64,000 bases of DNA from Hyphomicrobiales bacterium (GCA_900472395.1 UCHV01000011.1:1-64000); one strand, 5' to 3'. Positions 47,629 through 56,866 are shown, counted from the first letter of the stretch. Notes: a model not told the origin generated them from the letters alone. A program made the numbers and translations.

Positions 47629-48342
47629 ATGACTGATTTCAACGGCAAGACAGCGCTCGTCATCGGCGGCAGCCGCGGCATCGGAGCGGCGATCGTTCGT
47701 CGCTTTGCAGCCGATGGCGCAAGTGTGAAGTTTACCTATGCGGGCTCCAAGGACGCCGCCGATGCACTGGCGGCGGAAACCGGAGCGCAGGCCACAAAAT
47801 CGGATGCGGCCGACCGCGCCGACACGATCGCGACCGTGAAGGCGGCCGGACCGCTCGACGTACTGGTCGTCAACGCCGGAACGCTGGTGATGGGTGATCC
47901 GCTTGAAACCGATCCCGATGCCGTGGACCGGATGATCGATATCAACGTGCGCGCGCCCTACCATGCAGCCGTTGAAGCTGCACGACAGATGAAGGACGGC
48001 GGCCGGATCATCATCATCGGCTCGGTCAATGGCGACCGCATGCCGTTTGCCGGTGGCGCTGCCTACGCGCTGACCAAATCCGCCGTGCAGGGCATGGCGC
48101 GCGGTCTCGCCCGCGATTTCGGTTCGCGCAATATCACCGTCAATGTCATCCAGCCCGGCCCGATTGATACCGACATGAACCCGGCAGACGGCCCGATGAA
48201 GGACACGATGCACGGTTTCATGGCGCTGAAACGCCATGGCCGGCCGGAGGAAATCGCCGGTCTCGCCGCTTATCTCGCGGGCCCCGAAGGCGGCTTCATT
48301 ACCGGCGCAATGCACACGATTGACGGCGGCATGGGCGCCTGA
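47629..48342 (+). CDS. bdcA: SDR-family protein, BdcA-like (cyclic-di-GMP-binding dispersal protein)
   Basis: 237 residues, short-chain dehydrogenase fold with GGSRGIGAAIVRRFAADGA (NADPH-binding), catalytic serine in GSVNGDRMPFAGGAAYALTK (YxxxK) and IQPGPIDTDMNPADGPM. The sequence is very close to E. coli BdcA (YjgI), which binds c-di-GMP and promotes biofilm dispersal; motif FTYAGSKDAA is shared. Ribosome-binding GGATGGAG precedes the ATG. Divergent from bdcR. A long hairpin (48358) ends the gene. Confidence 0.87.
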   Translation: MTDFNGKTALVIGGSRGIGAAIVRRFAADGASVKFTYAGSKDAADALAAETGAQATKSDAADRADTIATVKAAGPLDVLVVNAGTLVMGDPLETDPDAVDRMIDINVRAPYHAAVEAARQMKDGGRIIIIGSVNGDRMPFAGGAAYALTKSAVQGMARGLARDFGSRNITVNVIQPGPIDTDMNPADGPMKDTMHGFMALKRHGRPEEIAGLAAYLAGPEGGFITGAMHTIDGGMGA

Positions 48343-48357
48343 TCCGTCTTTCGAAAT

Positions 48358-48393
48358 CCTTCATGCCGCCGGAGCGAACCGGCGGCATGAAGG
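48358..48393 (+). terminator. Long hairpin after bdcA
   Basis: CCTTCATGCCGCCGG and CCGGCGGCATGAAGG are a perfect 15-bp inverted repeat with loop AGCGAA. It lies 15 bases beyond the bdcA stop and probably ends its transcript, though no T-run follows. Confidence 0.6.
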
Positions 48394-48493
48394 TCAGACA
48401 AAGCGGAAAGGAGCGCGACGGCAAAAGCACTCACGGAAATTTTTCCGCTGAAGGGATGCAATTCATAATAGCATCTATATATTCGCCGACCAT

Positions 48494-48690
48494 GGACACC
48501 CGATTGCGTGTGTCCGGTTCGCCATTTCAACAGGGTTGATATGGTTCCGAACCGGACGTTCCGAATTCATGTTCGAGAGATGACCGCGCCCCGCGTCAAG
48601 CCGGGGTCGCCTAGTCACGCGCGCGGACTTTACACTTCCATCGCTATTCCACGTTCGCCGTCCCGGTCCTTGGGCGGCGTTTTTTGTTTT
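48494..48690 (+). promoter_or_regulatory. Structured leader with intrinsic terminator before terC
   Basis: Two alternative stems share bases 48513-48515: GGACAC (48494) with GTGTCC (48510), or TCCGGTTCG (48513) with CGAACCGGA (48548). A third stem, CCCCG (48589) with CGGGG (48602), follows. The leader ends in a hairpin CGCCGTCC with GGGCGGCG (48656-48679) and a T-rich run (48680-48690), 54 bases before the terC start. This is the layout of an attenuator or riboswitch. It does not show the motifs of the yybP-ykoY manganese riboswitch that I can recall. Confidence 0.5.
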
Positions 48691-48743
48691 CCCTTTCAAC
48701 AAAAGAAGGAACGGCCGCCCCTCTGGGCAGGCCTCATATCATC

Positions 48744-50327
48744 ATGATATTTGAATGGATGTCCGATCCGGCCGCATGGGCCGGACTCGCCACCCTGATC
48801 GTGCTCGAAATCGTACTCGGCATCGACAACCTCGTTTTCATCGCGATCCTGGCAGACAAGCTGCCGGAACATCAGCGTGAGAAAGCTCGCCTGATCGGCC
48901 TCAGCCTTGCTCTGGTCATGCGCCTCGCCCTGCTTGCCTCCGTCGCCTGGATCGTCACGCTGACGGCACCGCTGTTTACCGTTCTCGGCATCGAGATTTC
49001 CGGCCGAGATCTGATCCTCCTCTTTGGTGGCGTGTTCCTGCTGTTCAAGGGCACGATGGAACTGCACGAGCGCCTCGAAGGCCATTCCGGTAACAAGGAA
49101 GGCAAGATCGAGCATGCCGTATTCTGGCAGGTTCTGGTGCAGATCGTGGTGCTTGACGCCGTGTTCTCGCTCGACAGCGTGATCACCGCCGTCGGCATGG
49201 TGCAACACCTGTCCGTCATGATGATCGCCGTTATCGTCGCCGTCGGCGTCATGTTGTTGTGCTCGAAGCCGCTGATGGCCTTCGTGTCAAAGCACCCGAC
49301 CGTGGTCATTCTGTGCCTCGGGTTCCTGATGATGATCGGTTTCTCGCTGATCGTCGAAGGACTGGGCTTCCATATTCCGAAGGCGTATCTCTATGCCGCA
49401 ATCGGATTCTCGGTTCTCATCGAGGCGTTTAACCAGATCGCCCGGCGCAACCGCGAGCGCGTGCTGACGACCGGCGACCTGCGCGAACGCACGGCAAGCG
49501 CCGTTCTTTCCCTGCTCGGCAGCCGCCGCGGGGAAGCGTCGCTCGGCGAAACCAATGATGTGATTGCCGAACGCGTTTCGGAGGGTGAACTGTTCACGCC
49601 GGTCGAACACGAGATGATCGAGAGCGTTCTGACGCTTGCCGATCGTCCGGCCAAATCTGTCATGACCCACCGGCTGGATATCGACTGGCTGGATATCGAG
49701 GACAGCGACGAGGAACTGCGCCGCAAGGTTCTGGAATCGGGCCATTCCCGTTTCCCGATTGCCCGCGGCAGCCTTGACGAATTCCTGGGCGTTGCGCTGG
49801 CGAAGGACCTGCTGCGCGACTTCATCGAGACCGGCAAAGTCGATTTCGACCGCTCGCTGCGCCAGCCACTGGTCGTTCATGAAAGCGTCAATGCGCTGCG
49901 TTTGCTCGAACAGCTGCGGCAGTCGCCGCTGCAGGTGGCGATCGTGCTCGACGAATACGGTTCGGTCGAAGGCATGGTGACGGCGACCGACTTGCTTGAA
50001 GCCATCGCCGGCGATTTTGCCGATGACGACGAAGAGCAGTTGACAGTCGAACGCGGTGAAGACGGTTCGCTTCTTGTCGATGGCTGGATCGATATCCGCC
50101 ACGTCTCGAAACTGCTGGATATCGACCTCGTGGACGATGCCGACCGTTATTCGACGCTGGCCGGCCTGATGCTCTGGCGTCTCGGCCATATGCCGCAGCA
50201 GGGCGAGACCGTCTCCTTCGGCGACCTCACATACGAGGTCGTGGCGCTCGATGGCCGCAACATCGACAAAGTGCGCATTCGCACTACGGCATCAATGGCG
50301 GCAGAGCCGCTCGAGTTGCGCGCCTAG
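48744..50327 (+). CDS. TerC-family membrane protein with CBS and CorC domains
   Basis: 527 residues from MIFEWMSDP. TerC domain (1-230, seven membrane segments, with the conserved metal-binding [13 protein letters not shown] and [18 protein letters not shown]), then two CBS domains (about 300-430) and a CorC/HlyC C-terminal domain (about 440-525). TerC homologues export manganese or act in metal loading of exported proteins; CBS/CorC domains bind adenosine nucleotides. A structured leader precedes it. Confidence 0.9.
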   Translation: MIFEWMSDPAAWAGLATLIVLEIVLGIDNLVFIAILADKLPEHQREKARLIGLSLALVMRLALLASVAWIVTLTAPLFTVLGIEISGRDLILLFGGVFLLFKGTMELHERLEGHSGNKEGKIEHAVFWQVLVQIVVLDAVFSLDSVITAVGMVQHLSVMMIAVIVAVGVMLLCSKPLMAFVSKHPTVVILCLGFLMMIGFSLIVEGLGFHIPKAYLYAAIGFSVLIEAFNQIARRNRERVLTTGDLRERTASAVLSLLGSRRGEASLGETNDVIAERVSEGELFTPVEHEMIESVLTLADRPAKSVMTHRLDIDWLDIEDSDEELRRKVLESGHSRFPIARGSLDEFLGVALAKDLLRDFIETGKVDFDRSLRQPLVVHESVNALRLLEQLRQSPLQVAIVLDEYGSVEGMVTATDLLEAIAGDFADDDEEQLTVERGEDGSLLVDGWIDIRHVSKLLDIDLVDDADRYSTLAGLMLWRLGHMPQQGETVSFGDLTYEVVALDGRNIDKVRIRTTASMAAEPLELRA

Positions 50328-50333
50328 TTTCTA

Positions 50334-50741
50334 TCAAGCTCGTCGGCGAAAGCTTTCGTCGCCGACGAGCGCCCTGCCCTTCAGCATATCTTCTATGGTG
50401 GAGAGCATTTTCTGGGCCGTGCAGGGTTTCGGCAGGCAACGCGCCGTCGATGGCATATTTGCCAGTTCGTCGCCACAACGGGCCGACGAAACGATAACGC
50501 CGATATGCGGCGCGCACTCGCTGATCATGCGGGCCAGATCGATACCAGACAGTGCGCCCGGCATATCGACGTCGGTAACGACCAGATCGATATCCTCGTT
50601 GAGGCCGAGCTGGCCGATCGCCTCCAGCACGCTTGCAGCTTCCAGGACTTCATAACCTGCATCTTCGAGAGCGTCAGCCACCGCAAATCGGATGAGCGCT
50701 TCGTCCTCGACCACCAATACCGTGTGACGGATCGTGTTCAT
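50334..50741 (-). CDS. Single-domain response regulator
   Basis: 135 residues, a CheY-like receiver only: acidic pair in VVEDEALIRFA, phosphoacceptor aspartate in VVTDVDMPG and the switch lysine in CLPKP. There is no output domain, so it acts by protein-protein contact. No histidine kinase gene is near. Convergent with terC over a 6-base gap. Confidence 0.88.
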   Translation of the reverse strand: MNTIRHTVLVVEDEALIRFAVADALEDAGYEVLEAASVLEAIGQLGLNEDIDLVVTDVDMPGALSGIDLARMISECAPHIGVIVSSARCGDELANMPSTARCLPKPCTAQKMLSTIEDMLKGRALVGDESFRRRA

Positions 50742-50875
50742 GTCCGGTCTCCCCTTGTTGAAGGTGATCTATGAACGCACGAGGATGGGAAATGATTACG
50801 GCACAGGCTGTGCCATTATGAAACATGGTTAATAGATTACGAATGAAGACGTTAGCGGTTCGGCAACCCTGATGC

Positions 50876-51796
50876 TCAATCCGCCCATTCGGGATCGCTG
50901 GTAAAGACGATCGTCAGCCACCTGTCCGGCCCTTCATCCCCGATGGCATCACCGATCTCGTCGCGAATGGCATCCCATTCAGACAGGTGGCGCGCCGGCC
51001 ATTCGGAAGGCGCGATGAAGAATAGCTCGATCTGCTTGCCGCGCCCGACGCGCGCGACATAAGCGCGGTAGGACAGGAAACCGTGGCGCTCGACAATCGC
51101 TTGCGCGACAGCATCCACGTGGTTCTTCAATTCGACCGGCGTCACCAGCAGGATATCGGCAATGGCCTGGCGCACATGGGCAAGCGGCACCGGCGCGATA
51201 ACCAGACATATGATCGCGAGCGCACCCGGATCGATATAGGGGGTAAGCCACTGGTATTGCGTTCCATCGATCGCGTGGCCCACCCCGAACGCAACCAGCA
51301 AAGCCCAGGTCAGAGCAGCGGTCATCAGCCAGGCTTGCGTATCAAGCGCGATGAAATTCGAGTTCAGCTGACGATTGGCACGGCGGCAGAACAGCCACAT
51401 GGAAAGCGACACCGTGACGGTGACGACGGTAAAAATGACCGCCGGGCCGAAATCGATCGGACGCCCGCCGGACATCAGGCTTTCGACAGCGCTGATGAAA
51501 GCGTAGATCGCCGCCCCCATCAAAAGCGTGCCGTTGAGGCCCAGCACCATCGGCTCCAGATGCCAGAAGCCGACACTGAAGCGGTCGATCAGCTTGCCTG
51601 TCGCGGTCGGCTGCGCAGAGGCGATGATGAGTTTCGATACCAACAGCGCCAACAGCGTCATGAACGCGTCGGTCAGCGAATAAAAGCCGTCGAAGACGAT
51701 GGCGAAAGAGCCGGACACAAGACCGACGACGATGCCGAATGCCGCAAGCGCGGCCGTGACGGCGATGGACAGCCGAAGAAGTGACTGTTCGCTCAC
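50876..51796 (-). CDS. Cation diffusion facilitator transporter
   Basis: 306 residues from the GTG at 51796, preceded by GGAGAA; a longer frame to 51895 is proline/glycine-rich and rejected. Six membrane segments, with metal-binding residues in FDGFYSLTDAFMTL and a C-terminal cytoplasmic domain (HVRQAIADILLVTPVEL onwards). CDF proteins export divalent metals (Zn, Fe, Mn) in exchange for protons. Confidence 0.85.
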   Translation of the reverse strand: MSEQSLLRLSIAVTAALAAFGIVVGLVSGSFAIVFDGFYSLTDAFMTLLALLVSKLIIASAQPTATGKLIDRFSVGFWHLEPMVLGLNGTLLMGAAIYAFISAVESLMSGGRPIDFGPAVIFTVVTVTVSLSMWLFCRRANRQLNSNFIALDTQAWLMTAALTWALLVAFGVGHAIDGTQYQWLTPYIDPGALAIICLVIAPVPLAHVRQAIADILLVTPVELKNHVDAVAQAIVERHGFLSYRAYVARVGRGKQIELFFIAPSEWPARHLSEWDAIRDEIGDAIGDEGPDRWLTIVFTSDPEWAD

Positions 51797-51955
51797 GGGT
51801 ATTCTCCACTGGAACGGGGGCCTCGGCCCCTGCCCCTTATCTGATTTTCTTTCGGGTCGATGCCCTGCGGCTGCGCCTGGAACGGCGGCCGACACAGCCA
51901 GCCGATAACGGCCGACTGTGTAGAAATGATTACATGAGCGGCTTCTATAGAAGCG

Positions 51956-53242
51956 TCAGGCGACTTTTGCCAGAGCCTGACGCAGGTCGGCAATGATGTC
52001 GGCCGCATCCTCGATGCCGATCGACAGGCGCACCACGTCCGGCCCAGCACCGGCCGCCGCCTGCTGTTCTTCCGACAATTGGCGATGGGTGGTCGAGGCC
52101 GGGTGGATGACCAGCGAGCGGGTGTCGCCGATATTTGCCAGATGCGAAAACAGCTTTAGATTTTCCACCAGCGTCTTGCCCGCCTCGTACCCGCCCTTGA
52201 GGCCGAAGGTGAAGACGGAGCCTGCGCCCTTGGGCGAATACCGTTTCTGCAGTTCGTTGTTCGGATCATCGGCCAGACCGGCGTAACTGACCCAGCCGAC
52301 CTTATCCTCACCATTCAGCCACTCTGCGACCGCAGCAGCATTGTCGCTGTGTTTCTGCATTCTGAGCGGCAGGGTTTCGATGCCCGTGAGAATGAGGAAG
52401 GCATTGAAGGGCGAGATGGCCGGCCCGAGATCGCGCAGGCCCAGAACACGGCAGGCGATGGCAAAGGCAAAATTGCCAAAGGCCTGATGCAGCACGATGC
52501 CCGCATATTCCGGCCGCGGCTCCGATAACATCGGATATTTACCGGATTGCGACCAGTCGAACGTGCCCCCATCGACGATGATGCCGCCCATGGAATTGCC
52601 GTGGCCGCCGAGGAATTTGGTGAGCGAATGGATGACGATATCGGCACCATGTTCAAGCGGGCGCACCAGATAGGGGCTGGCCATGGTGTTGTCGACGATC
52701 AGCGGCAGATCGTGGCGGCGTGCCACTTCCGCAATCGCGGCGATATCGACAAAGGTGCCGTTCGGATTTGCAAGGCTCTCGATAAAGATGCCTTTGGTGC
52801 GCTCGTTGATCTGGCTTTCAAAAGTCTGCGGGTCGAAAACATCGGCCCAGCGCACATGCCAGTCGAAATTCTTGAAGGCGTGGCCGAACTGGTTAATCGA
52901 GCCGCCGTAAAGGCGCTTGGCGGCGATGAAATTGTCACCCGGCTGCATGATCGTATGGAAGACCAGCATCTGCGCGGCGTGGCCTGAAGCGACAGCCAGC
53001 GCCGCCGTGCCGCCTTCCAGCGCCGCGACACGCTCCTCGAGCACCGCCTGGGTGGGGTTCATGATGCGGGTATAGATATTGCCGAATTGCTGGAGGCCGA
53101 ACAGGGCGGCAGCGTGGTCGCTGTCCTGGAATACGAACGAGCTCGTCTGGTAGATCGGTGTCGCACGCGCACCTGTGGTCGGATCGGGTGCCGCGCCGGC
53201 GTGAACCGCAAGCGTCGAAAATCCGGGGTCGCGTGTCGGCAT
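51956..53242 (-). CDS. metY: O-acetylhomoserine sulfhydrylase
   Basis: 428 residues, PLP-dependent Cys/Met metabolism family. The PLP lysine lies in [32 protein letters not shown] and [19 protein letters not shown] are family blocks. The 428-residue length and sequence favour the O-acetylhomoserine type (MetY) over cystathionine synthase or MetZ. It makes homocysteine from O-acetylhomoserine and sulfide. No SAM-II riboswitch found upstream. Confidence 0.92.
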   Translation of the reverse strand: MPTRDPGFSTLAVHAGAAPDPTTGARATPIYQTSSFVFQDSDHAAALFGLQQFGNIYTRIMNPTQAVLEERVAALEGGTAALAVASGHAAQMLVFHTIMQPGDNFIAAKRLYGGSINQFGHAFKNFDWHVRWADVFDPQTFESQINERTKGIFIESLANPNGTFVDIAAIAEVARRHDLPLIVDNTMASPYLVRPLEHGADIVIHSLTKFLGGHGNSMGGIIVDGGTFDWSQSGKYPMLSEPRPEYAGIVLHQAFGNFAFAIACRVLGLRDLGPAISPFNAFLILTGIETLPLRMQKHSDNAAAVAEWLNGEDKVGWVSYAGLADDPNNELQKRYSPKGAGSVFTFGLKGGYEAGKTLVENLKLFSHLANIGDTRSLVIHPASTTHRQLSEEQQAAAGAGPDVVRLSIGIEDAADIIADLRQALAKVA

Positions 53243-53344
53243 GTCATCGTCCTCGCTTGATTGGGGGCATCAGCCCGCTTCGTCACATTTCCGGCATAGT
53301 TTTACCAACCCGCTGGGGCGGCGATACACAGAAAATCTCCGTAG

Positions 53345-53358
53345 TTGATTGTGATCAA
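53345..53358. promoter_or_regulatory. FNR/FixK box (anaerobox)
   Basis: TTGATTGTGATCAA, a perfect match to the TTGAT-N4-ATCAA consensus of FNR/FixK-type regulators. It lies 46 bases before the DUF6455-type gene and 102 bases before metY, so it probably controls the former under low oxygen. Confidence 0.7.
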
Positions 53359-53404
53359 GGCATATATTTCCACGAAGACCAAACTCCTTGGAAAGAAAGG
53401 AGAT

Positions 53405-53860
53405 ATGGCCGTGACCGAGATCACCAGACCGCATGCGGCCGCCCCACATGGGCCGGGTTTTGCTGGCCGGTTTCTGCGCTGGTGCGCGAAGGCCTATAAT
53501 GCCGCAACGGAAGCCGATGTCATCGCCACCATGGACGAGCGGATGATTTCCGAGATTGCCCGCGATTGCAGTATTTCTCCGCAGGAACTCGTGCGAATGG
53601 CACGGGCAGGCCCCGAAGCGGCCGATGAAATGCTGGCTCTGATGCGATATCTCGGCATCGATCCGGTGGAGGTTCTGTTGCAGCACCCGGTCCTGTTTCG
53701 TGACATGCAGCTGCGCTGCGCAAAGTGTTCCGCCAAGTCGCGCTGTCGGCGCGATCTGAGCAACAGCAATGCGGCCGCGGAGTTCAGCCATTATTGCAGC
53801 AACTCTGACGAACTGAACGCCATGCGGCCGCTGCCGGGCGTGATTCTGGACCAGCTTTAA
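53405..53860 (+). CDS. DUF6455-type cysteine-rich protein
   Basis: 151 residues from MAVTEITRPH, behind a strong AAAGGAGAT. Two helical parts: RWCAKAYNAATEADVIATM (first), then PQELVRMARAGPEAADEMLA; a C-terminal cysteine cluster, MQLRCAKCSAKSRCRRDL with a further cysteine in FSHYCSN (C-x2-C-x5-C-x17-C), may hold a metal. Matches the DUF6455 family from memory of the pattern. A perfect FNR box precedes it, so it probably serves low-oxygen metabolism. Confidence 0.7.
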   Translation: MAVTEITRPHAAAPHGPGFAGRFLRWCAKAYNAATEADVIATMDERMISEIARDCSISPQELVRMARAGPEAADEMLALMRYLGIDPVEVLLQHPVLFRDMQLRCAKCSAKSRCRRDLSNSNAAAEFSHYCSNSDELNAMRPLPGVILDQL

Positions 53861-53883
53861 AATGACACGCGAGGAGGACGAAA

Positions 53884-53907
53884 CAGGCCGGGCAATCGCC
53901 CGGCCTG
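53884..53907. terminator. Hairpin between convergent genes
   Basis: CAGGCCGGGC and GCCCGGCCTG, a perfect 10-bp stem with a 4-base loop AATC, between the DUF6455-type gene and the minus-strand VOC gene. Likely terminator for both, without a strong T-run. Confidence 0.65.
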
Positions 53908-53961
53908 CAGCTTGATGACGAACTCAAAGATTGCCAGCTTTGTCGGCAGTCCGGCGGGCGA

Positions 53962-54501
53962 TTACTCCGAGACAATTTCCATGAAGCGGATGCGGTTGTT
54001 GAACGGATCAATCACCGTCACCTCCAGCCTGCCGTCCACCTCTTCCAGACCTGGCTTCATGTAGCGATACTTCTTTTCGATCAGCTCTTTCTGGAACGCG
54101 CGCGCGCCTTTCATGTAAACGACCGTCGTCCCTCCCGGCGTGGCATCGCCCGCATGTTCTGACAGGTGCAGTTGCAGGCTGCCGCGCGAGACCTGCGTGT
54201 AGAGCGGGAAATTGTCGCCGTAACGATGTTCCCAATCGACGCTAAAACCGAGGAAACCCAAATAGAACTCATGGGCCTTGGCGACATCGAAGATGCGCAC
54301 GATCGGCACCGTTCGTTCGAAGGCTACAGAAGCAGCCCCTTCCCTCGGCTCAAGCTTCGCACTCAAGATATTCCAGTTCGCCAAGCCGAACTGCCGCGCC
54401 ACGATTTCCAGAGCTTCGGAGTGGGTGATGGAGATGTCGCGGGAGACAAGTTCCTCCCGCAGTGTTTTGGCCATAGCCTTTGCATCGCGATGATCGCGCA
54501 T
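53962..54501 (-). CDS. Glyoxalase superfamily protein (BRP-like) with N-terminal helical domain
   Basis: 179 residues from MRDHRDAKAMAKTL, behind AAGGAAC. The first 50 residues form a helical part (SITHSEALEIVARQFGLANW, as in many small stress proteins); the rest is a VOC domain with IVRIFDVAKAHEFYLGFLGF and LEVTVIDPFNNRIRF. May bind a drug or small metabolite; substrate unknown. Confidence 0.82.
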   Translation of the reverse strand: MRDHRDAKAMAKTLREELVSRDISITHSEALEIVARQFGLANWNILSAKLEPREGAASVAFERTVPIVRIFDVAKAHEFYLGFLGFSVDWEHRYGDNFPLYTQVSRGSLQLHLSEHAGDATPGGTTVVYMKGARAFQKELIEKKYRYMKPGLEEVDGRLEVTVIDPFNNRIRFMEIVSE

Positions 54502-54691
54502 GATCCGTTCCTTCGTCAGACGGCGAAATCTCGTCGGTGCCCGCATTGCCAACGCCTTCGCCTGACGGGAAACGTTCAGGATCGGTGTCTGGAGGCGTTC
54601 GCCATGCTCTTTACAAGCGCGGGCTGCAGGCCGCCTCCGGCCTTGAAGCCCAGATTAACGCGAAGACCGAATATGCACCAGAGCGAAAAAA

Positions 54692-55120
54692 TCAGAGACC
54701 GAGGCGCGGATATTCGATGGCCGGGCAGCGATCCATGACGACGTTGATCCCGGCGGCCTCGGCCTTGGCCGCCGCCTTGTCGTCACGCACCGAAAGCTGG
54801 CCCCAGATGACTTTAGGTTTGATGTCGAGGGCAATCGCCTCGTCCACCACGCCATCCAGATATTCGGCAGCGCGAAACACATCGATGAGATCGACCGGCT
54901 GCGGCACGTCGGATAGTTTTGCGTAGACGGCCTGGCCCAGGATTTGTTTACCTGCCTGGCCCGGATTGACGGGAAACACCTGGTAGCCTTTGGACAAGAG
55001 AAAGGCTATGACGCGGTTGCTGGGCCGTTCTGGATTGGGCGAAGCCCCAAGAAGAGCGATGGTTTTAGTGTCCTTCAGGATGCCGGAAATGTAGGCCGGT
55101 TCATAAGCGTCGTGGTTCAT
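54692..55120 (-). CDS. CoA-binding domain protein (YccU-like)
   Basis: 142 residues, one Rossmann-type CoA-binding domain: TIALLGASPNPERPSNRV, GYQVFPVNPGQAG, VDLIDVFRAAEYLDGVVDEA. Found across bacteria as a stand-alone protein with unknown role. No catalytic residues are visible. Confidence 0.85.
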   Translation of the reverse strand: MNHDAYEPAYISGILKDTKTIALLGASPNPERPSNRVIAFLLSKGYQVFPVNPGQAGKQILGQAVYAKLSDVPQPVDLIDVFRAAEYLDGVVDEAIALDIKPKVIWGQLSVRDDKAAAKAEAAGINVVMDRCPAIEYPRLGL

Positions 55121-55276
55121 GACGGGGCTCCAGTGTTTGTCCTCGAGCAGTTATATGCGGTGGCATCTCCGCCGAAACCACTTGGAATCGTCAATCTTTT
55201 GTGTGGTTTTAAAATACCACACTATCAAGCCGTTGTTTTTACTATAGTAATTTTCCGTCACGCAAATTCGCTCGCC

Positions 55277-55305
55277 TTGACGCTCTCGCGCCTCGCGCTT
55301 ATAAG
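55277..55305 (+). promoter_or_regulatory. Promoter of rplM-rpsI
   Basis: TTGACG (-35) and TATAAG (-10) separated by 17 bases, 134 bases before the rplM start; the strongest sigma-70-like match I found in the window. Confidence 0.75.
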
Positions 55306-55318
55306 CCGCAACAGAAAT

Positions 55319-55346
55319 GCGGACCCTCGTGGCCCGCTTTCTTTTT
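55319..55346 (+). promoter_or_regulatory. Attenuator-like hairpin in rplM leader
   Basis: GCGGACC and GGCCCGC pair (one mismatch) around CTCGT and run into TTTCTTTTT, only about 10 bases downstream of the likely start of transcription. Such a structure could stop transcription early and allow control of the ribosomal-protein operon. Confidence 0.45.
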
Positions 55347-55438
55347 GGTAGCCGCAAGGCAACCAAACCAAGCAACAAGAAACGCCCGCAGAAAGATCCT
55401 TGATCTTTCGATACGGGTCCAAAAGAAAGAGTAACACC

Positions 55439-55903
55439 ATGTCGACCTTCGTTCAGAAGCCTGCAGAGGTGGAGAAGAAGTGGATCATCATCGACGCCGA
55501 AGGGCTCGTTGTCGGTCGCCTCGCCACCCTCGTTGCCATGCGCCTTCGCGGCAAGCATAAGGCCACCTACACCCCGCACGTCGACGACGGTGACAATGTC
55601 ATCATCATCAACGCGGAAAAGTGCGTCTTCACCGGCAAGAAGTATTCCGACAAGAAGTACTACTGGCACACCGGTCACCCGGGCGGTATCAAGGAGCGCA
55701 CTGCACGCGCCATCATCGAAGGCCGCTTCCCGGAGCGCGTTCTCGAGAAGGCTATCGAGCGCATGATCCCGCGCGGCCCGCTCGGCCGTCGCCAGCTCAA
55801 GAACCTGCGCGTCTACGCCGGCTCGAACCATCCTCATGAAGCACAGCAGCCGGTCGCTCTCGACGTGGCTTCGCTGAACAGCAAGAACGTAAGGAGCGCC
55901 TGA
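55439..55903 (+). CDS. rplM: 50S ribosomal protein L13
   Basis: 154 residues from [11 protein letters not shown]. Characteristic [38 protein letters not shown], and [20 protein letters not shown] are present. Component of the large subunit. Directly upstream of rpsI, the universal pairing. Confidence 0.97.
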   Translation: MSTFVQKPAEVEKKWIIIDAEGLVVGRLATLVAMRLRGKHKATYTPHVDDGDNVIIINAEKCVFTGKKYSDKKYYWHTGHPGGIKERTARAIIEGRFPERVLEKAIERMIPRGPLGRRQLKNLRVYAGSNHPHEAQQPVALDVASLNSKNVRSA

Positions 55904-55905
55904 TA

Positions 55906-56376
55906 ATGGCCGATCTCTCCTCCCTGAAGGACCTCGCTTCGGCCGAAGGTCAGGCAGCTGCACCGGTTCACGTCCGCAAGGTCGATGCACAGGGCCGCTC
56001 CTACGCCACCGGCAAGCGCAAGAACGCCATCGCCCGCGTATGGGTCAAGGCTGGTTCTGGCAAGATCATCATCAACGGCCGTGACTTCACGACCTACTTC
56101 GCCCGTCCGGTTCTGCAGATGATCCTGCAGCAGCCGCTGGTCGCAGCAGCTCGCTCGGGTCAGTTCGACATCATCGCTACCGTTACCGGTGGCGGTCTGT
56201 CCGGTCAGGCCGGTGCTGTTCGTCACGGCGTCTCCAAGGCTCTCACCTACTTCGAACCGGGCCTGCGCTCGGTCCTGAAGAAGGGTGGCTTCTTGACCCG
56301 CGACAGCCGCGTTGTCGAGCGTAAAAAGTACGGTAAGGCCAAGGCTCGCCGTTCGTTCCAGTTCTCGAAGCGTTAA
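55906..56376 (+). CDS. rpsI: 30S ribosomal protein S9
   Basis: 156 residues. [40 protein letters not shown], and the C-terminal RRSFQFSKR that reaches into the decoding site. The ATG follows the rplM stop by 2 bases. Terminator at 56401. Confidence 0.97.
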   Translation: MADLSSLKDLASAEGQAAAPVHVRKVDAQGRSYATGKRKNAIARVWVKAGSGKIIINGRDFTTYFARPVLQMILQQPLVAAARSGQFDIIATVTGGGLSGQAGAVRHGVSKALTYFEPGLRSVLKKGGFLTRDSRVVERKKYGKAKARRSFQFSKR

Positions 56377-56400
56377 TCGTTTCAGGAATTCTGCTTTTGG

Positions 56401-56427
56401 AAAGGCGGGGCTTTGGCTCCGCCTTTT
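56401..56427 (+). terminator. Intrinsic terminator of rplM-rpsI
   Basis: AAAGGCGGGGC and GCTCCGCCTTT pair (one mismatch) around TTTG and run into TTTTT, 24 bases after the rpsI stop. Confidence 0.8.
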
Positions 56428-56521
56428 TCGTTTGCACGGCATCGATCAAGATTTCGCATTTGCCCATCAACGGATGCTGGCCAAACTGGGTGCGAACCGT
56501 TTTCGAAAAAGGGAATCATCC

Positions 56522-56866
56522 ATGTCGCTGCCATCTCCCGCGCTCTTCGCGCACCTTCCGCAACCGCCCTATTACATCGTCGCCTTCTCTTCCTGTCGCA
56601 CCGAGGGGGACAATGGTTACGACAACATGGCCGACGCCATGGTCTCCCTCGCCAGCCAGCAGCCGGGTTTTCTCGGCGTCGAAAGCGCCCGCGGCATTGA
56701 CGGGTTCGGCATAACCAATTCCTATTGGGCGGACAAGGACAGCATTCGCGCCTGGAAGGCGGTCGTCTCGCACGCGGCGGCGCAGAAAACCGGACGCGAA
56801 CGCTGGTACGAGGATTACCAGGTGCGGATTGCCCGGGTGGAGCGCGCCTACGGCTTCGACAGATAG
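56522..56866 (+). CDS. Antibiotic biosynthesis monooxygenase-type protein
   Basis: 114 residues from MSLPSPALFA. One ferredoxin-like ABM domain with YYIVAFSSCRT, MVSLASQQPGFLGVES, FGITNSYWADKDSIRAWK and a C-terminal WYEDYQVRIARVERAYGF. The family includes cofactorless monooxygenases and heme-degrading enzymes; substrate unknown. The agmatinase gene follows after 8 bases, so they are likely co-transcribed. Confidence 0.82.
   Translation: MSLPSPALFAHLPQPPYYIVAFSSCRTEGDNGYDNMADAMVSLASQQPGFLGVESARGIDGFGITNSYWADKDSIRAWKAVVSHAAAQKTGRERWYEDYQVRIARVERAYGFDR

Larger units (their letters stand above)
48343..48743. other. Region between bdcA and terC, structured
   Basis: 400 bases without a gene. It starts with a 15-bp perfect hairpin (48358-48393), then an AT-rich section (48440-48480) and a structured part ending in an intrinsic terminator at 48656-48690. 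The rest (48690-48743) is the terC leader with AAGAAGGAAC. See the separate entries. Confidence 0.6.
55121..55438. other. rplM promoter and leader
   Basis: About 320 bases with no gene. It contains a near-consensus sigma-70 promoter (55277-55305), a hairpin followed by a T-rich tract (55319-55346), and about 90 bases of untranslated leader before rplM. See the separate entries. Confidence 0.65.

Noticed and set aside
48494..48743. yybP-ykoY manganese riboswitch before terC
   Set aside because: The conserved loop sequences I remember are not present, although the leader is structured; recorded as an unassigned leader instead.
53243..53404. SAM-II type riboswitch upstream of metY
   Set aside because: The conserved pseudoknot sequences of SAM-II that I know were looked for and not found.
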